A stretch of 44,432 bases of DNA from Microcaldota archaeon (GTDB taxonomy: Archaea > Micrarchaeota > Micrarchaeia > Anstonellales > Anstonellaceae): contig JAKAJC010000009.1 in the NCBI GenBank assembly GCA_021814005.1, forward strand, positions 1 through 44,432. The letters run 5' to 3'. The notes below the pieces were generated by a model, which was not told the origin of the DNA, did no database searches, and saw nothing but the letters and a program-made list of their open reading frames with translations. Within the stretch, counting starts at the first letter, position 1. Each line of letters opens with the position of its first letter. Below are positions 24,593 to 32,613 of the stretch, in pieces. The position numbers were made by a program, and so were the translations under genes.

Positions 24593-25624
24593 CTATGCGC
24601 TTGTCAGCGATTTCTCCAGCCCTTCCGACGGCTCCTTGAAGTACAGCACTTCGGCCGGATCAAAACTCAAAAATGTCGCGTCGCGCTGGTCGTGCGTGGT
24701 GCGCACCGAAAGCATCAGGCCGTTGAAATCAACGTCGTATTTGAAGAATGGCCCGAAAGGCCGGCAGTTCGTGACGCGCACCTTTGTCCCCTTGTGGTCG
24801 AGGCGCATGTTCTCCGGCCTTATGCAGGCTATGTAGGGGCCGTGAAGCTTTGTCTTGACTTTCTGCCCCAGAAGCTGCGCCTCTCCTTCGTCGAAAGTGA
24901 CGCGCAGGAAATTTGCCTCGCCCAAAAAGCTGGCCACGAACGGGCAGTTCGGGTGCAGATACACCTCGTGCGGCGTGCCCGCCTGCAATATGCGGCCGGC
25001 GCGCATGATGATGATTTTGTCTGCCAGAGCCATTGCCTCCTCCTGGTCGTGCGTGACATGGATTGCGGTGAGGCCCAAGCTTTTTACCATGCGGCGCAGC
25101 TCCACGCGCAGCTCGGTGCGGATGTGCGCGTCCAGAGCGTTCATGGGCTCGTCAAGCAGAAGAAGCTTGGAGCCGGTGGCCATGGCGCGCGCGATTGCCA
25201 AGCGCTGCTGCATGCCGCCGGACAGCTCTCGCGGCATGGCGTCCGTTCTGTCTGCGAGCTGCACGAGCTTGAGCATTTCCGCGCCTATGCGGTGCGCCTT
25301 TTCCGGCGTTTCGCCCCGCGCCAAAAGGCCGTAGGAGGCGTTCTCGAGCGCGGACATGTGGGTGAAGAGGGCGTAGTTCTGGAAAACGAAGCCGATGCCG
25401 CGGTCTTCGGGCGGCAGGGCCGTGACGTTCCTGCCGGCGATGGAGACAGAGCCGGTGTTGGGTGTGATGATGCCGGCGATGGTTTTGAGAAGAGTGGTTT
25501 TGCCGCAGCCGGACGGGCCAAGCAGCACGACATAGTCGCCGTCCTCGATATTGAGGTCGACGTTGTACAGCGCCTTGACGCTGCCGTAATATTTCGAGGC
25601 ATTTCGGATTTGGATTTGCGGCAT
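24593..25624 (-). CDS. ABC transporter ATP-binding protein (FbpC/PotA-like)
   Basis: 343-residue importer ATPase. Walker A LLGPSGCGKTTLL (~37-49), Q-loop FVFQNYALF, signature LSGGMQQRLAIARA, Walker B KLLLLDEPMNALDA, and switch HVTHDQEEA are intact. Residues ~235-343 form the C-terminal OB-type regulatory domain (TOBE) found in CysA/PotA/FbpC/ThiQ-type subunits (IRPENMRL...). The substrate class (iron, thiamine, sulfate/molybdate or polyamine) cannot be decided. The start is the ATG preceded by GGTGATT; a GTG three codons earlier is part of that SD. It lies 16 bp after the fused permease gene. No substrate-binding protein gene is adjacent. Confidence 0.93.
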   Translation of the reverse strand: MPQIQIRNASKYYGSVKALYNVDLNIEDGDYVVLLGPSGCGKTTLLKTIAGIITPNTGSVSIAGRNVTALPPEDRGIGFVFQNYALFTHMSALENASYGLLARGETPEKAHRIGAEMLKLVQLADRTDAMPRELSGGMQQRLAIARAMATGSKLLLLDEPMNALDAHIRTELRVELRRMVKSLGLTAIHVTHDQEEAMALADKIIIMRAGRILQAGTPHEVYLHPNCPFVASFLGEANFLRVTFDEGEAQLLGQKVKTKLHGPYIACIRPENMRLDHKGTKVRVTNCRPFGPFFKYDVDFNGLMLSVRTTHDQRDATFLSFDPAEVLYFKEPSEGLEKSLTSA

Positions 25625-25640
25625 AATAATCACCGTTTTT

Positions 25641-27149
25641 CTATCTCTTCTTCTGCGTTGTCTTGAGCACGAGCACGAGAATTATCGAGAGAACCGCCAG
25701 CAGCACCGCGGCCGATGCTGCCTGCGCGTTCTGGCCCGCCTTGCTAAGGTTCACAATCAAGAGTGGGATAGTCTCGATATGTTTGGACACGGCCAGCGTG
25801 CCGCCGGTTTCGCTCACGCTGCGCATGAACGCGACAACTATGCCGGCGATAAGTGTGGGGCGGATGAGCGGCAGAACAATTGTGCGGAAAGCGTAGAACG
25901 GGCGCGCGCCCAAGCTTCGGGCCGCCTCGCTGAGGTTCTGGTCCATTTCCGAGAGAACCTCAGTCACAGTGGAAACGAAATACGGGAATATCATGGCCGT
26001 GTGGGCCAGCACAAGCACAACCGCCTCGTCTGCCTTGCCTGCCCAGAAGAGGGAGAGCGAGAGGCCGATAGTGACCGTGGGCATCATCATGCTCAAATCA
26101 TTGAGCAGTTTCAGCGTGCCCGAGAAAGGGCCGCGCGAGGCGATGTAGAGGGCGAACGGCATGCCGAAGATGATGGAAAGCAGAGTGGCCGCGCCGGCGA
26201 GGGCGAATGACACGACGATGGCGTCGATGACGGCTGGCGAGAAGAAATTGAAGTCAGTGAATTTGAAGAAGTAGAACGACGGCAGCATCACGATGAGAAG
26301 GAGAAAGAGCATGCCGGTGATGTCGGCAACCGAGCCGAAACGGCTGAGGCGTTTGTTGAGGTCTGCATTCACTTTTCCCATGCTGAAGCGGCGCACGCCG
26401 AGCTGGCTGCGCATGAAGATGAAGATTATGGCCGACACTGCCAGAAATATGGCCGAAAGCGAAATGGCCGAATTCATGTCGGGCGGGGTTGAGCCCTTGA
26501 AGTATACGGTGAGAATGGGCACGGTCTTGGCCGCGCCGGCAACAAGGGTGGTTGCTCCGGTCTCGCCCAAGCTTCGGGTGAAGGCCAGCATGGCGCCAGA
26601 CACTATGCCGGCACGCATGAGCGGCATCCATATTGTACGGAACGAGAGAAGGGGCGAGGCGCCGAGGCTCGAGGCCGCGCGCGCGAGGTCGCTGTTCATT
26701 TCGAGAATGGCCGCCTGCGTGGTGCGCACGACGTAGGAAAATGTGAAGGCGATGTGGAGCACGATGATGAGCAGAAGGCCGGGCTGAATCAGGCCGAGGC
26801 CCATGCTGCCCCAGAAGAGGGCGATGGAAAGGCCCAATGCGCTTGTCGGGATGATGAGCGGCAAATCGATGAGGGCATCGACAACCCCCTGCAGGGGGAA
26901 GCGCTTGCGCGCCAGAAGCCATGCGAGCGGAATGCCGAAAATAAGGTCGATGAATGTGACTACGGCGGCTATGCAGAACGAGGTGATAAGGGCCTCCTGC
27001 ATGGCGGCCGAGAATTCGAAGCGGCCGATGTGGGTGAAGACAAAGAAGAGGGGGCTGATGATGAAGAAAAGAAAGAACAGGACGGCGATGACATTGATGG
27101 CCCGACCCCACTTGCGGTCCTGGGAAGCCCTATCAAGCCATCGTTTCAT
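25641..27149 (-). CDS. Fused ABC transporter permease (FbpB/ThiP-like)
   Basis: 502-residue inner-membrane permease made of two homologous halves of six helices each. Each half has the cytoplasmic EAA loop that docks the ATPase: RAASSLGASPLLSFRTIWMPL in the first and EAARSLGARPFYAFRTIVLPL in the second. This tandem architecture is typical of ferric iron (FbpB), thiamine (ThiP) and related importers. The open frame runs a further 212 codons upstream, but that part is antisense to rnp3 and lacks hydrophobic character; the ATG beginning MKRWLDRAS is chosen, with TATA-like cataataaatcc ~24 nt before it. It is the first gene of the transporter operon and divergent from rnp3. Confidence 0.92.
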   Translation of the reverse strand: MKRWLDRASQDRKWGRAINVIAVLFFLFFIISPLFFVFTHIGRFEFSAAMQEALITSFCIAAVVTFIDLIFGIPLAWLLARKRFPLQGVVDALIDLPLIIPTSALGLSIALFWGSMGLGLIQPGLLLIIVLHIAFTFSYVVRTTQAAILEMNSDLARAASSLGASPLLSFRTIWMPLMRAGIVSGAMLAFTRSLGETGATTLVAGAAKTVPILTVYFKGSTPPDMNSAISLSAIFLAVSAIIFIFMRSQLGVRRFSMGKVNADLNKRLSRFGSVADITGMLFLLLIVMLPSFYFFKFTDFNFFSPAVIDAIVVSFALAGAATLLSIIFGMPFALYIASRGPFSGTLKLLNDLSMMMPTVTIGLSLSLFWAGKADEAVVLVLAHTAMIFPYFVSTVTEVLSEMDQNLSEAARSLGARPFYAFRTIVLPLIRPTLIAGIVVAFMRSVSETGGTLAVSKHIETIPLLIVNLSKAGQNAQAASAAVLLAVLSIILVLVLKTTQKKR

Positions 27150-27167
27150 GCGCACAACAAGCCGGTT

Positions 27168-27217
27168 GGATTTATTATGTCTTTCGCAGGCGGGCCGAAT
27201 GCTCTTTCTCTTAAAGC
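27168..27217. promoter_or_regulatory. Divergent promoters of the ABC permease and rnp3
   Basis: On the minus strand cataataaatcc (27168-27178) is ~24 nt before the permease ATG. On the plus strand tctcttaaagc (27207-27217) is centred 25 nt before the rnp3 ATG at 27237. Both predict leaderless transcripts. Confidence 0.45.
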
Positions 27218-27236
27218 TTGCATTTGAAACTTGGGC

Positions 27237-27749
27237 ATGACAATATGCCAGGATTTGGTGAGATTCAATAATGCCGGTGCCGGCGCATCCGGCTCCGGCG
27301 CGGCCGGCACACCGCCCCAGTTGCAACTCGTAGAAGTCCGCTCCCTCGCCCCCTCGGTTTTCGCCAGCTGCGATTCTGCCGAGAGAGTGCGCGCCATGCT
27401 CAAGCGCGTCCGCTTTGTCCACATGCCAACATGGTGGGTGGATGCCGGCCTTGCGCGGCTTTTGGCCGACGAGAAATGCGTCATGGTTGTCGGACTGTCG
27501 GATTTGCTGGAAGGGAGCGTCAGCGAGCGCGCCAAAAGGCTGGCGCGCGCGAAAAAGATGGCCGAGCTTGTGCTGCATTTCGGCGGGCGCGTTCGCGTGT
27601 GCAGCATGGCGAGAAACGAGAGAGAGGTGCGCAACGGGCTTGAACTCCTGTGCGCCGCCGAAGAAATAGGCATGAATCTGAAGCAGGCGAAAATGGAGAT
27701 GGAGAGAAAAATTGTTGAGTCGGGAATGGGGAGAAAAATTGCCGGGTGA
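27237..27749 (+). CDS. rnp3: Ribonuclease P protein component 3 (Rpp30), short form
   Basis: 170-residue relative of archaeal Rpp30, which pairs with Pop5 to activate the catalytic domain of RNase P RNA in tRNA 5' maturation. The recognisable part is the C-terminal two thirds: AMLKRVRFVHMPTWWVDAGLARLLADEK, a VVGLSDLLEG strand and helix, ERAKRLARAKKMAELVLHFGGRVRVCSMARNEREVRNG and LLCAAEEIGM. The N-terminal strands of the TIM-like barrel (DLHVH-like start) are not evident, so the protein is shorter than the usual ~210-230 residues and begins with a Gly/Ala-rich stretch. The pairing with rnp2, 7 bp downstream, strongly supports the call. Confidence 0.8.
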   Translation: MTICQDLVRFNNAGAGASGSGAAGTPPQLQLVEVRSLAPSVFASCDSAERVRAMLKRVRFVHMPTWWVDAGLARLLADEKCVMVVGLSDLLEGSVSERAKRLARAKKMAELVLHFGGRVRVCSMARNEREVRNGLELLCAAEEIGMNLKQAKMEMERKIVESGMGRKIAG

Positions 27750-27756
27750 TTCTGAG

Positions 27757-28107
27757 ATGGTCAAATCCGCATTGATGGATGACAAGCGCTATGTCGCCGT
27801 AAAACTCCAAGGGCCTGCCGCGCAGCAGACGTGGGATGAAGGCAGGCTCAAGGCCGAGCTTGCGCGCTCCCTGTCCGTTGTTTTGGGCGTGATGGGAATG
27901 GCCGAGGTCGAGCCTTCTCTTATTTCTTATGACGCGAAAGGCGGCGAGATGGTGGTGCGCGCAAAAAGGGGGACTGAGCGAAAACTCGTTGCCGCCTTTG
28001 CGCTCATCACCTCTTTCGGCGGAATGCCGGCGCGCCTCGAGGTGCTGCGCATATCGGGAACGATAAAGCGTTTGCGCATGAAACGAAAAGCCGATGAGGA
28101 AAAATAA
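27757..28107 (+). CDS. rnp2: Ribonuclease P protein component 2 (Pop5/Rpp14)
   Basis: 116-residue Pop5 homologue, partner of Rpp30 in RNase P. The start MVKSALMDDKRYVAVKLQG resembles the family beginning (basic residues then RYLLVEV); the ELARSLSVVLGVMGMAEVEPSLISYD segment and the basic strand MVVRAKRGTERKLVAAFALITSFGGMPARLEVLRISGTIKRL match the RRM-like core and its conserved GTI(K/R) end. A start 15 codons earlier would overlap rnp3. Gene order rnp3-rnp2 is the archaeal norm, although the upstream neighbour rpl15e has been separated by the ABC transporter. Confidence 0.9.
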   Translation: MVKSALMDDKRYVAVKLQGPAAQQTWDEGRLKAELARSLSVVLGVMGMAEVEPSLISYDAKGGEMVVRAKRGTERKLVAAFALITSFGGMPARLEVLRISGTIKRLRMKRKADEEK

Positions 28108-28453
28108 TTGGTGGGAGAAAAAGTAATTTTGATTTTTCAACGGCGTTGAATTTCGGCCCGTTAATAGGCCTCCCCGATGCACAAGGGACGTTTAAATCGG
28201 GCCGAATTTGAAAAATAAAGGGGGAATTAAGGCGTTTTGAACAAATCAGGTTTAAATCTGGATTAATTCGATTAAAAACGATTATAGAGCCCCGTTATGG
28301 CCCAAATACGTTATCTCTGCCCAGAATTGACAAAAAGACGTTATAAGAGCCCCTAAATGCTACCATTATACGAATGTTTTATAAAGATAGCCCGATGCAA
28401 ACTCTATCGCCGATGCCACAAAAAAGAAACAGGCAGGCAAATATACGGAGGAA
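28108..28453 (+). other. Long non-coding region upstream of speD with weak 30-bp periodicity
   Basis: No gene is supported. It contains a 15-nt palindrome ttcaacggcgttgaa (28136-28150), a long stem ttcggcccg/cgggccgaa (28152-28160 with 28198-28206, 37-nt loop), and from 28160 to 28369 seven contiguous 30-base blocks that all start with G and mostly with GTT; the best are acgattatagagcccc, acgttatctctgccca and acgttataagagcccc, at 28278, 28308 and 28338, exactly 30 apart, and gtttaaatc at 28190 and 28250. The last ~80 bases carry the speD promoter. Confidence 0.55.
28376..28451 (+). promoter_or_regulatory. speD promoter and ribosome binding site
   Basis: TATA-like gttttataaag at 28376-28386 predicts transcription start near 28407, giving a ~55-nt leader. 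GGAGG at 28447-28451 is only two bases from the ATG at 28454 but eleven from that at 28463, favouring the latter as the start. Confidence 0.5.
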
Positions 28454-28462
28454 ATGAACAAA

Positions 28463-28903
28463 ATGTTTGGCCCTCATCTGACCCTAGACTTGTACGGATG
28501 CAGTAAGAAGAAGCTGAAAGAAGTCGGCTTTGTCTATAATTTCCTGGACGAAATGCCAGGCCTTGTCGGCATGACAAAAATTATGCCGCCCTACACATTC
28601 TCATACTCAGGCCTCAAGCCCGAGGACTGGGGCGTGTCCGGCATAGTGCTCATCGCCGAATCGCACATCTCGATTCACACATTCCCCGAGAAGGGATACG
28701 CATCAGTGGATATCTTCTCGTGCAAGGACTTCGACGTGGAGCAGGCCACTGACGTCATCGTCTCGAAACTCGAGGCCAAGACGTACGAGAAGAACTTCTT
28801 CTCGCGCGGCCGCCACTTCCCCAAGGACATCTGGCGCAACAACCAGATGATGACCATGTCGCGGGCGCAGAAGACCGCGATGTCGGCCAAGGAATCTGAA
28901 TAA
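28463..28903 (+). CDS. speD: S-adenosylmethionine decarboxylase proenzyme
   Basis: 146-residue single-chain SpeD of the prokaryotic class 1B type. It decarboxylates SAM to supply aminopropyl groups for polyamine synthesis (in archaea sometimes agmatine or arginine is the product). The pyruvoyl-forming site is in IAESHISIHTFPEKGYASVDIFSC: self-cleavage occurs between Glu66 and Ser67, and the following His and Cys are the usual processing and proton-donor residues. HLTLDLYGC at the N-terminus is also typical. The ATG at 28454 is an alternative start giving three more residues. A relatively long structured leader precedes it, and T runs follow the stop. Confidence 0.92.
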   Translation: MFGPHLTLDLYGCSKKKLKEVGFVYNFLDEMPGLVGMTKIMPPYTFSYSGLKPEDWGVSGIVLIAESHISIHTFPEKGYASVDIFSCKDFDVEQATDVIVSKLEAKTYEKNFFSRGRHFPKDIWRNNQMMTMSRAQKTAMSAKESE

Positions 28904-28935
28904 ATTTCTTTTTCATTTTTTCCAAATTTTTGCCT
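28904..28935 (+). terminator. T-rich terminator after speD
   Basis: atttctttttcattttttcc and a further aattttt follow the stop directly; consistent with archaeal oligo-T termination. Confidence 0.55.
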
Positions 28936-29063
28936 GTTTGGCCCCAAAAAACGGGCTGAAAAACAGGGCGGTTTTTGACCAGCCAAGGCAGGCCGGTTAT
29001 CGTCAGGCCGGACATAGGTTTTAAAGTTTAAAACGCACTATATAGAATGTGGCAGGCAATGGC

Positions 29064-31316
29064 ATGAATTCGCTTCTACCTAATGGACCCGATGGCGGAA
29101 AGGCTAATGGAAAAAAGGCTAATGAAAAAGAGGAGAAAAAAACACTTAATTTGAATTTTGAGGGCGCGATGGTCTGTTTGCGCGATTCTACCAGAACCCT
29201 TAACAGCGCAAGGAAGCTGCGCATAAACAAGCTGCAAAACATTTTGCGCGAAAAGGGCGATCGGATATTCAAAGAGGCACCGGAGGCCGTCACTGAGATG
29301 GTGAATGGCGGACGGGATATTGTGCCAATGCTGATTTCCACCATGAATTACGTTGATTACGCAGACGCCCATCACGTGTCCTGCACGGCCGTGGCTATCG
29401 CGATTAAGATTGTCAATGAGGAGCCGTCTGCTGTTTCTCTGTTTATCGACGCGCTGGAACGAAAAGAAGCGCCAATGCGCTATGTTGTTGACGTTCTGGA
29501 GAGAAACCAGAGCCCCGAAGTGCGGCGGGCCATTGAGCACCTGCTCAACGACGGCCTGATGATGATGGGCCAAAAGACAAATCAGGCCAAAGGCATCAGC
29601 ATGGCAACTCTGGCCATCTCGGCCATGGGAAACATTGGCGACCGCAAAGACGCGCTGGCGCTGGTTGATTACATCACCTCGGAGCACAGGGACATCAGGA
29701 CGTCGGCATCCAATGCCCTCAAAAATTATTCAAAACGCAGCGACGTAGACGCGAAGGACCGCGAGGCGGTCGCCTGCAAGATATTCAAAGGCCTTGCGCC
29801 TGACAAAGGCAATTACTATGCGCTCAAAGTCGAGGTGCTGGAAGAGGGCCGCTTCCGCGACGCTGTTCAGGTTGCGGTGAAACAGTACTGGGATTCGGAG
29901 CATCCGGCTCCGGACCCGATGGCTTTCAGATACATGGTCAACGCATTCTTTGGAACAGTTCCCGAAATCAGGTACAAAGTGTACGAGATGCTGGAAGCCG
30001 AGGACCGCACGCTTTTGAAAAGCGCGCTGGACGCGGTGCGGAGCAATATTCGAAAAATGCCGAACGGAGGGCTTCCCGGCGAGGAAATGAACTATATCTA
30101 TGAGAAGCTCAAGCACAAATTCTGGGACGCAAGCATCCCGGACAGGCCTTTCAAGTTCCATATGGCCGAGATTTTCTCGTGTCTGGACGACCCAGGGGTG
30201 AATCTGTGGAAGAGCCACGTGTATTCCAAGTCGGAAGTCAGCAATGAAATGAGAAAATATGTCCTTGAACTCTATACCCGGCCGGCCGCCAAAAAGGAGG
30301 AAAAGGAGCGCTGGCCGACGGTGCTCATTGTGGACGATGACCAGCAGTATGGAGAGGAGCTTCGCAATGTCATCAAGAAAATGTTCGAAAAGAAAGAGAG
30401 GCGCGTCAGCGTGACCGCTGTGCGCGATTACACCAGCGCTCTTGCAGTTATGGCCGCGAACCCGGACAACGTCGTGTGCTGCATAGTGTCGCAGAACATC
30501 GGCGTGCCGGCATATGTCGGGAAAAAATACGAGGGCGTGCGGTCGTGGCATCTATTACTCAAGCATCTCAGCCGCGGCGGCACGTTCTCGCCCCCGCTCA
30601 TTGTGGCAATGGGCCTGGATGACCCCAAGAACCGCGCCGTGGTGGACGAGACGCTCCGGCAGTCAAATTATTCTGCGCGGGTGGTTGACAAGCTGGCGCT
30701 GATAGAAAACAGCAAAGAGGGAGGCGACGCTCTTTACGGCACGCTTGAGAAAATCGGCGTGTTCAAGGCAGTGGCGCCGAAGAAGGAAGCAGCATCAGGC
30801 AAGATTGACGATTATCTCGCTTCCCCGGCCGTGCTCAGAATAGTGGCTGAGAGGTTCGGCGCACCAGCCACGGTGAGCCGCGAACATCCGTTCGGCGAGC
30901 ATGTGAAGATAACCCGCCACGAATGGGGCGCAGTCATCGAGGAGACGGTTGAACCGCAGGCCGGCGAGAGACGCATTCGCTATCTGATGCTCATGCCAAC
31001 GCAGCAGAGCGCAGTGCATGAACACCCCGGCATAGAAAGCGCGGATATGACGGTCGTTGGAAGCATCCAGCGCAACGACAAGGTGCATCCGGCCGTGAAC
31101 GCCATCCGCGCAGTATATGACACTGGCGGCGAAATCCCGAGCGGCAATCTCGAAGAGAGCGAACCGGTCTCGAAGGGCGAGAAAAGGCCCCTGATTGAGC
31201 AAAATGGCCGCGGCCGCTACCACGGCTTCAGGAACACCTCGTCCAAGGTGATGCTTTTGCAGCTGGACGAGATGATGAGCGCAGAGAGCGGCAAGGCCGA
31301 AACTGAAACTTCTTGA
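29064..31316 (+). CDS. HEAT-like / degenerate receiver / cupin-like multidomain protein
   Basis: 750 residues, no named family recognised. Residues ~30-370 are helical pairs resembling HEAT repeats (e.g. AISAMGNIGDRKDALALVDYI, then SNALKNYS). Residues ~416-545 look like a response-regulator receiver: TVLIVDDDQQYGEELRNVI supplies the acidic pocket, but the strand that should hold the phospho-accepting Asp reads VVCCIVSQNIG, with Ser at that place, so it is probably not phosphorylated. Residues ~640-745 (LMLMPTQQSAVHEHPG ... YHGFRNTSSKVMLLQLDEMM) resemble a cupin barrel with an HxH motif. A GTG at 29049 is an alternative start; TATA-like boxes suit either. No histidine kinase is in the window. 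It may be an adaptor or sensor. Confidence 0.65.
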   Translation: MNSLLPNGPDGGKANGKKANEKEEKKTLNLNFEGAMVCLRDSTRTLNSARKLRINKLQNILREKGDRIFKEAPEAVTEMVNGGRDIVPMLISTMNYVDYADAHHVSCTAVAIAIKIVNEEPSAVSLFIDALERKEAPMRYVVDVLERNQSPEVRRAIEHLLNDGLMMMGQKTNQAKGISMATLAISAMGNIGDRKDALALVDYITSEHRDIRTSASNALKNYSKRSDVDAKDREAVACKIFKGLAPDKGNYYALKVEVLEEGRFRDAVQVAVKQYWDSEHPAPDPMAFRYMVNAFFGTVPEIRYKVYEMLEAEDRTLLKSALDAVRSNIRKMPNGGLPGEEMNYIYEKLKHKFWDASIPDRPFKFHMAEIFSCLDDPGVNLWKSHVYSKSEVSNEMRKYVLELYTRPAAKKEEKERWPTVLIVDDDQQYGEELRNVIKKMFEKKERRVSVTAVRDYTSALAVMAANPDNVVCCIVSQNIGVPAYVGKKYEGVRSWHLLLKHLSRGGTFSPPLIVAMGLDDPKNRAVVDETLRQSNYSARVVDKLALIENSKEGGDALYGTLEKIGVFKAVAPKKEAASGKIDDYLASPAVLRIVAERFGAPATVSREHPFGEHVKITRHEWGAVIEETVEPQAGERRIRYLMLMPTQQSAVHEHPGIESADMTVVGSIQRNDKVHPAVNAIRAVYDTGGEIPSGNLEESEPVSKGEKRPLIEQNGRGRYHGFRNTSSKVMLLQLDEMMSAESGKAETETS

Positions 31317-31353
31317 GAGGCCTGGGCCGCCCCAGTCAGAGTCTGCGAATGTC

Positions 31354-31360
31354 TTTTATA
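31354..31360 (+). promoter_or_regulatory. TATA box of the Lrp-type regulator
   Basis: ttttata is centred 26 nt before the ATG at 31383, predicting a leaderless mRNA and arguing against the GTG at 31377. Confidence 0.5.
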
Positions 31361-31382
31361 GCCTCCAGCCGAAGGAGTGGCG

Positions 31383-32456
31383 ATGCCACAGAACAGTCTT
31401 GATGAACTGGACAGCCGCATCATCTACGAGTTGGACTTCGATTCGCGCCAGCCGCTCTCGAAGCTCTCCAAGCGGCTGCATATCTCGGTTCAGCGGCTGG
31501 ACTACCGCCTCCACGCCCTGGAAAAGAGGGGAGTGATTATCGCCTATCCGGCAGTTGTCAATCTCCGCAAGCTCGGTTCTTACCAGTATTTCATCTGCTG
31601 CATACGCACTTACCGCATGTCGAGCCGCGAGCAGGACGAATGGCTGCGCTCAATCGCCAAAGACGGGGAGACCGCGCTGGCATACGGCTGCGAAGGCGCG
31701 TGGGACGCGATTATCGGCACGGTGGTGGATGACATTTTCAAGGCAAAGGAGGTTTTCGGCCGCCTGCTTGCGCCAATCGAGCACCACATACGGCAGAAAC
31801 TCATATACACGGACATGCGGATTTACGCATACGGGCGCCGCTACATGTTCGAACACGGATATGGAAGACTCGAGGCAGGCGGGGCGGTTGTGTTTGACCA
31901 GAGAAAACACAAGTACATGCTGACCGGCGGGCCCGCCGAGCAGGTTAATCACGGCGAAATGGATTTGACCATTCTGCGCATACTCTCGGAAGACTCTCGC
32001 ACGCCCAGCGTGAAAATCGCAAAGCTGGCCGGCACCACTCCGGAGACAGTCATCCAGCACATCCGCCGCATGGAGAAAAGCGGCATCATCGAAGGGTATA
32101 CCACGCTTTTGGAACCGCGAAAATACGGCTACCAGTTCACGCGCATCATAGTCCAGCTGGCCTCCAATGACGAGGAGCGGCTGCAGGAGATTATCGAGTA
32201 CATGAAACGCTTCCCGAACATGTTCCGCCTCATAGAACTGTTCGAAATAGACGGATTCATGATGGATTTGGTGTGCCACAATCAGGACGAGATGGAGAGC
32301 ATCCTCGCCGATTTCCGCGACCGCTACCGCGAGCACATCCTCGAGATAGACAGCGCCCGCATCAGCAAAGTCTACAAGGCCACATATTTTCCGACGTTCG
32401 AAAAAGCGGCTGAGAACGGCAAACTCCGCAAGGGGCGCGGGAAAATTCGGGCTTAG
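31383..32456 (+). CDS. Lrp/AsnC-family regulator with two winged-helix units
   Basis: 357 residues in two tandem Lrp/AsnC-like halves. The first DNA-binding domain (~1-60) shows LDELDSRIIYELDFDSRQPLSKL and HISVQRLDYRLHALEKRGVI; a RAM-like ligand/oligomerisation segment follows. The second (~185-245) shows MDLTILRILSEDSRTPSVKIAKLAG and TPETVIQHIRRMEKSGIIEGY, with another alpha/beta part and a basic tail (GKLRKGRGKIRA). Ordinary Lrp proteins are ~150 residues with one unit; double forms occur in some archaea. Ligand and targets unknown; as a local regulator it could control the adjacent HEAT/receiver/cupin protein or GXGXG genes. Followed by T runs. Confidence 0.88.
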   Translation: MPQNSLDELDSRIIYELDFDSRQPLSKLSKRLHISVQRLDYRLHALEKRGVIIAYPAVVNLRKLGSYQYFICCIRTYRMSSREQDEWLRSIAKDGETALAYGCEGAWDAIIGTVVDDIFKAKEVFGRLLAPIEHHIRQKLIYTDMRIYAYGRRYMFEHGYGRLEAGGAVVFDQRKHKYMLTGGPAEQVNHGEMDLTILRILSEDSRTPSVKIAKLAGTTPETVIQHIRRMEKSGIIEGYTTLLEPRKYGYQFTRIIVQLASNDEERLQEIIEYMKRFPNMFRLIELFEIDGFMMDLVCHNQDEMESILADFRDRYREHILEIDSARISKVYKATYFPTFEKAAENGKLRKGRGKIRA

Positions 32457-32504
32457 GGCGCCGGGCGTAAAAACAGGCACAGACGCGTCCGAGGGCGGCA
32501 AACG

Positions 32505-32545
32505 AGGTTTTTTGAATAAAATGTGTTTTTTCTGCTTTTTAGACA
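32505..32545 (+). terminator. T-rich terminator after the Lrp-type regulator
   Basis: Three runs of five or more T (ggttttttg, gttttttc, ctttttag) lie ~50-85 bases after the stop, before the promoter of the small leader ORF. Confidence 0.5.
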
Positions 32546-32571
32546 TGAAAAACAAAAAAAGTGATGGGCAG

Positions 32572-32608
32572 GTTATATACCCCTTCAAAAAGCATCTATT
32601 TCCGGGAG
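32572..32608 (+). promoter_or_regulatory. Promoter and ribosome binding site of the 32-codon leader ORF
   Basis: TATA-like gttatatac at 32572-32580 predicts start near 32602; GGGAG at 32604-32608 is five bases before the small ORF's ATG. The leader would therefore begin almost at the SD. Confidence 0.5.
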
Positions 32609-32613
32609 CGTAA

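Noticed and set aside
27150-27785. N-terminal extension of the ABC permease frame
   Set aside because: The added 212 codons are antisense to rnp3, not hydrophobic, and contradict the TATA box before the internal ATG.
28160-28369. CRISPR array
   Set aside because: The 30-base blocks are contiguous with no spacers and are far too diverged; no cas gene is present.
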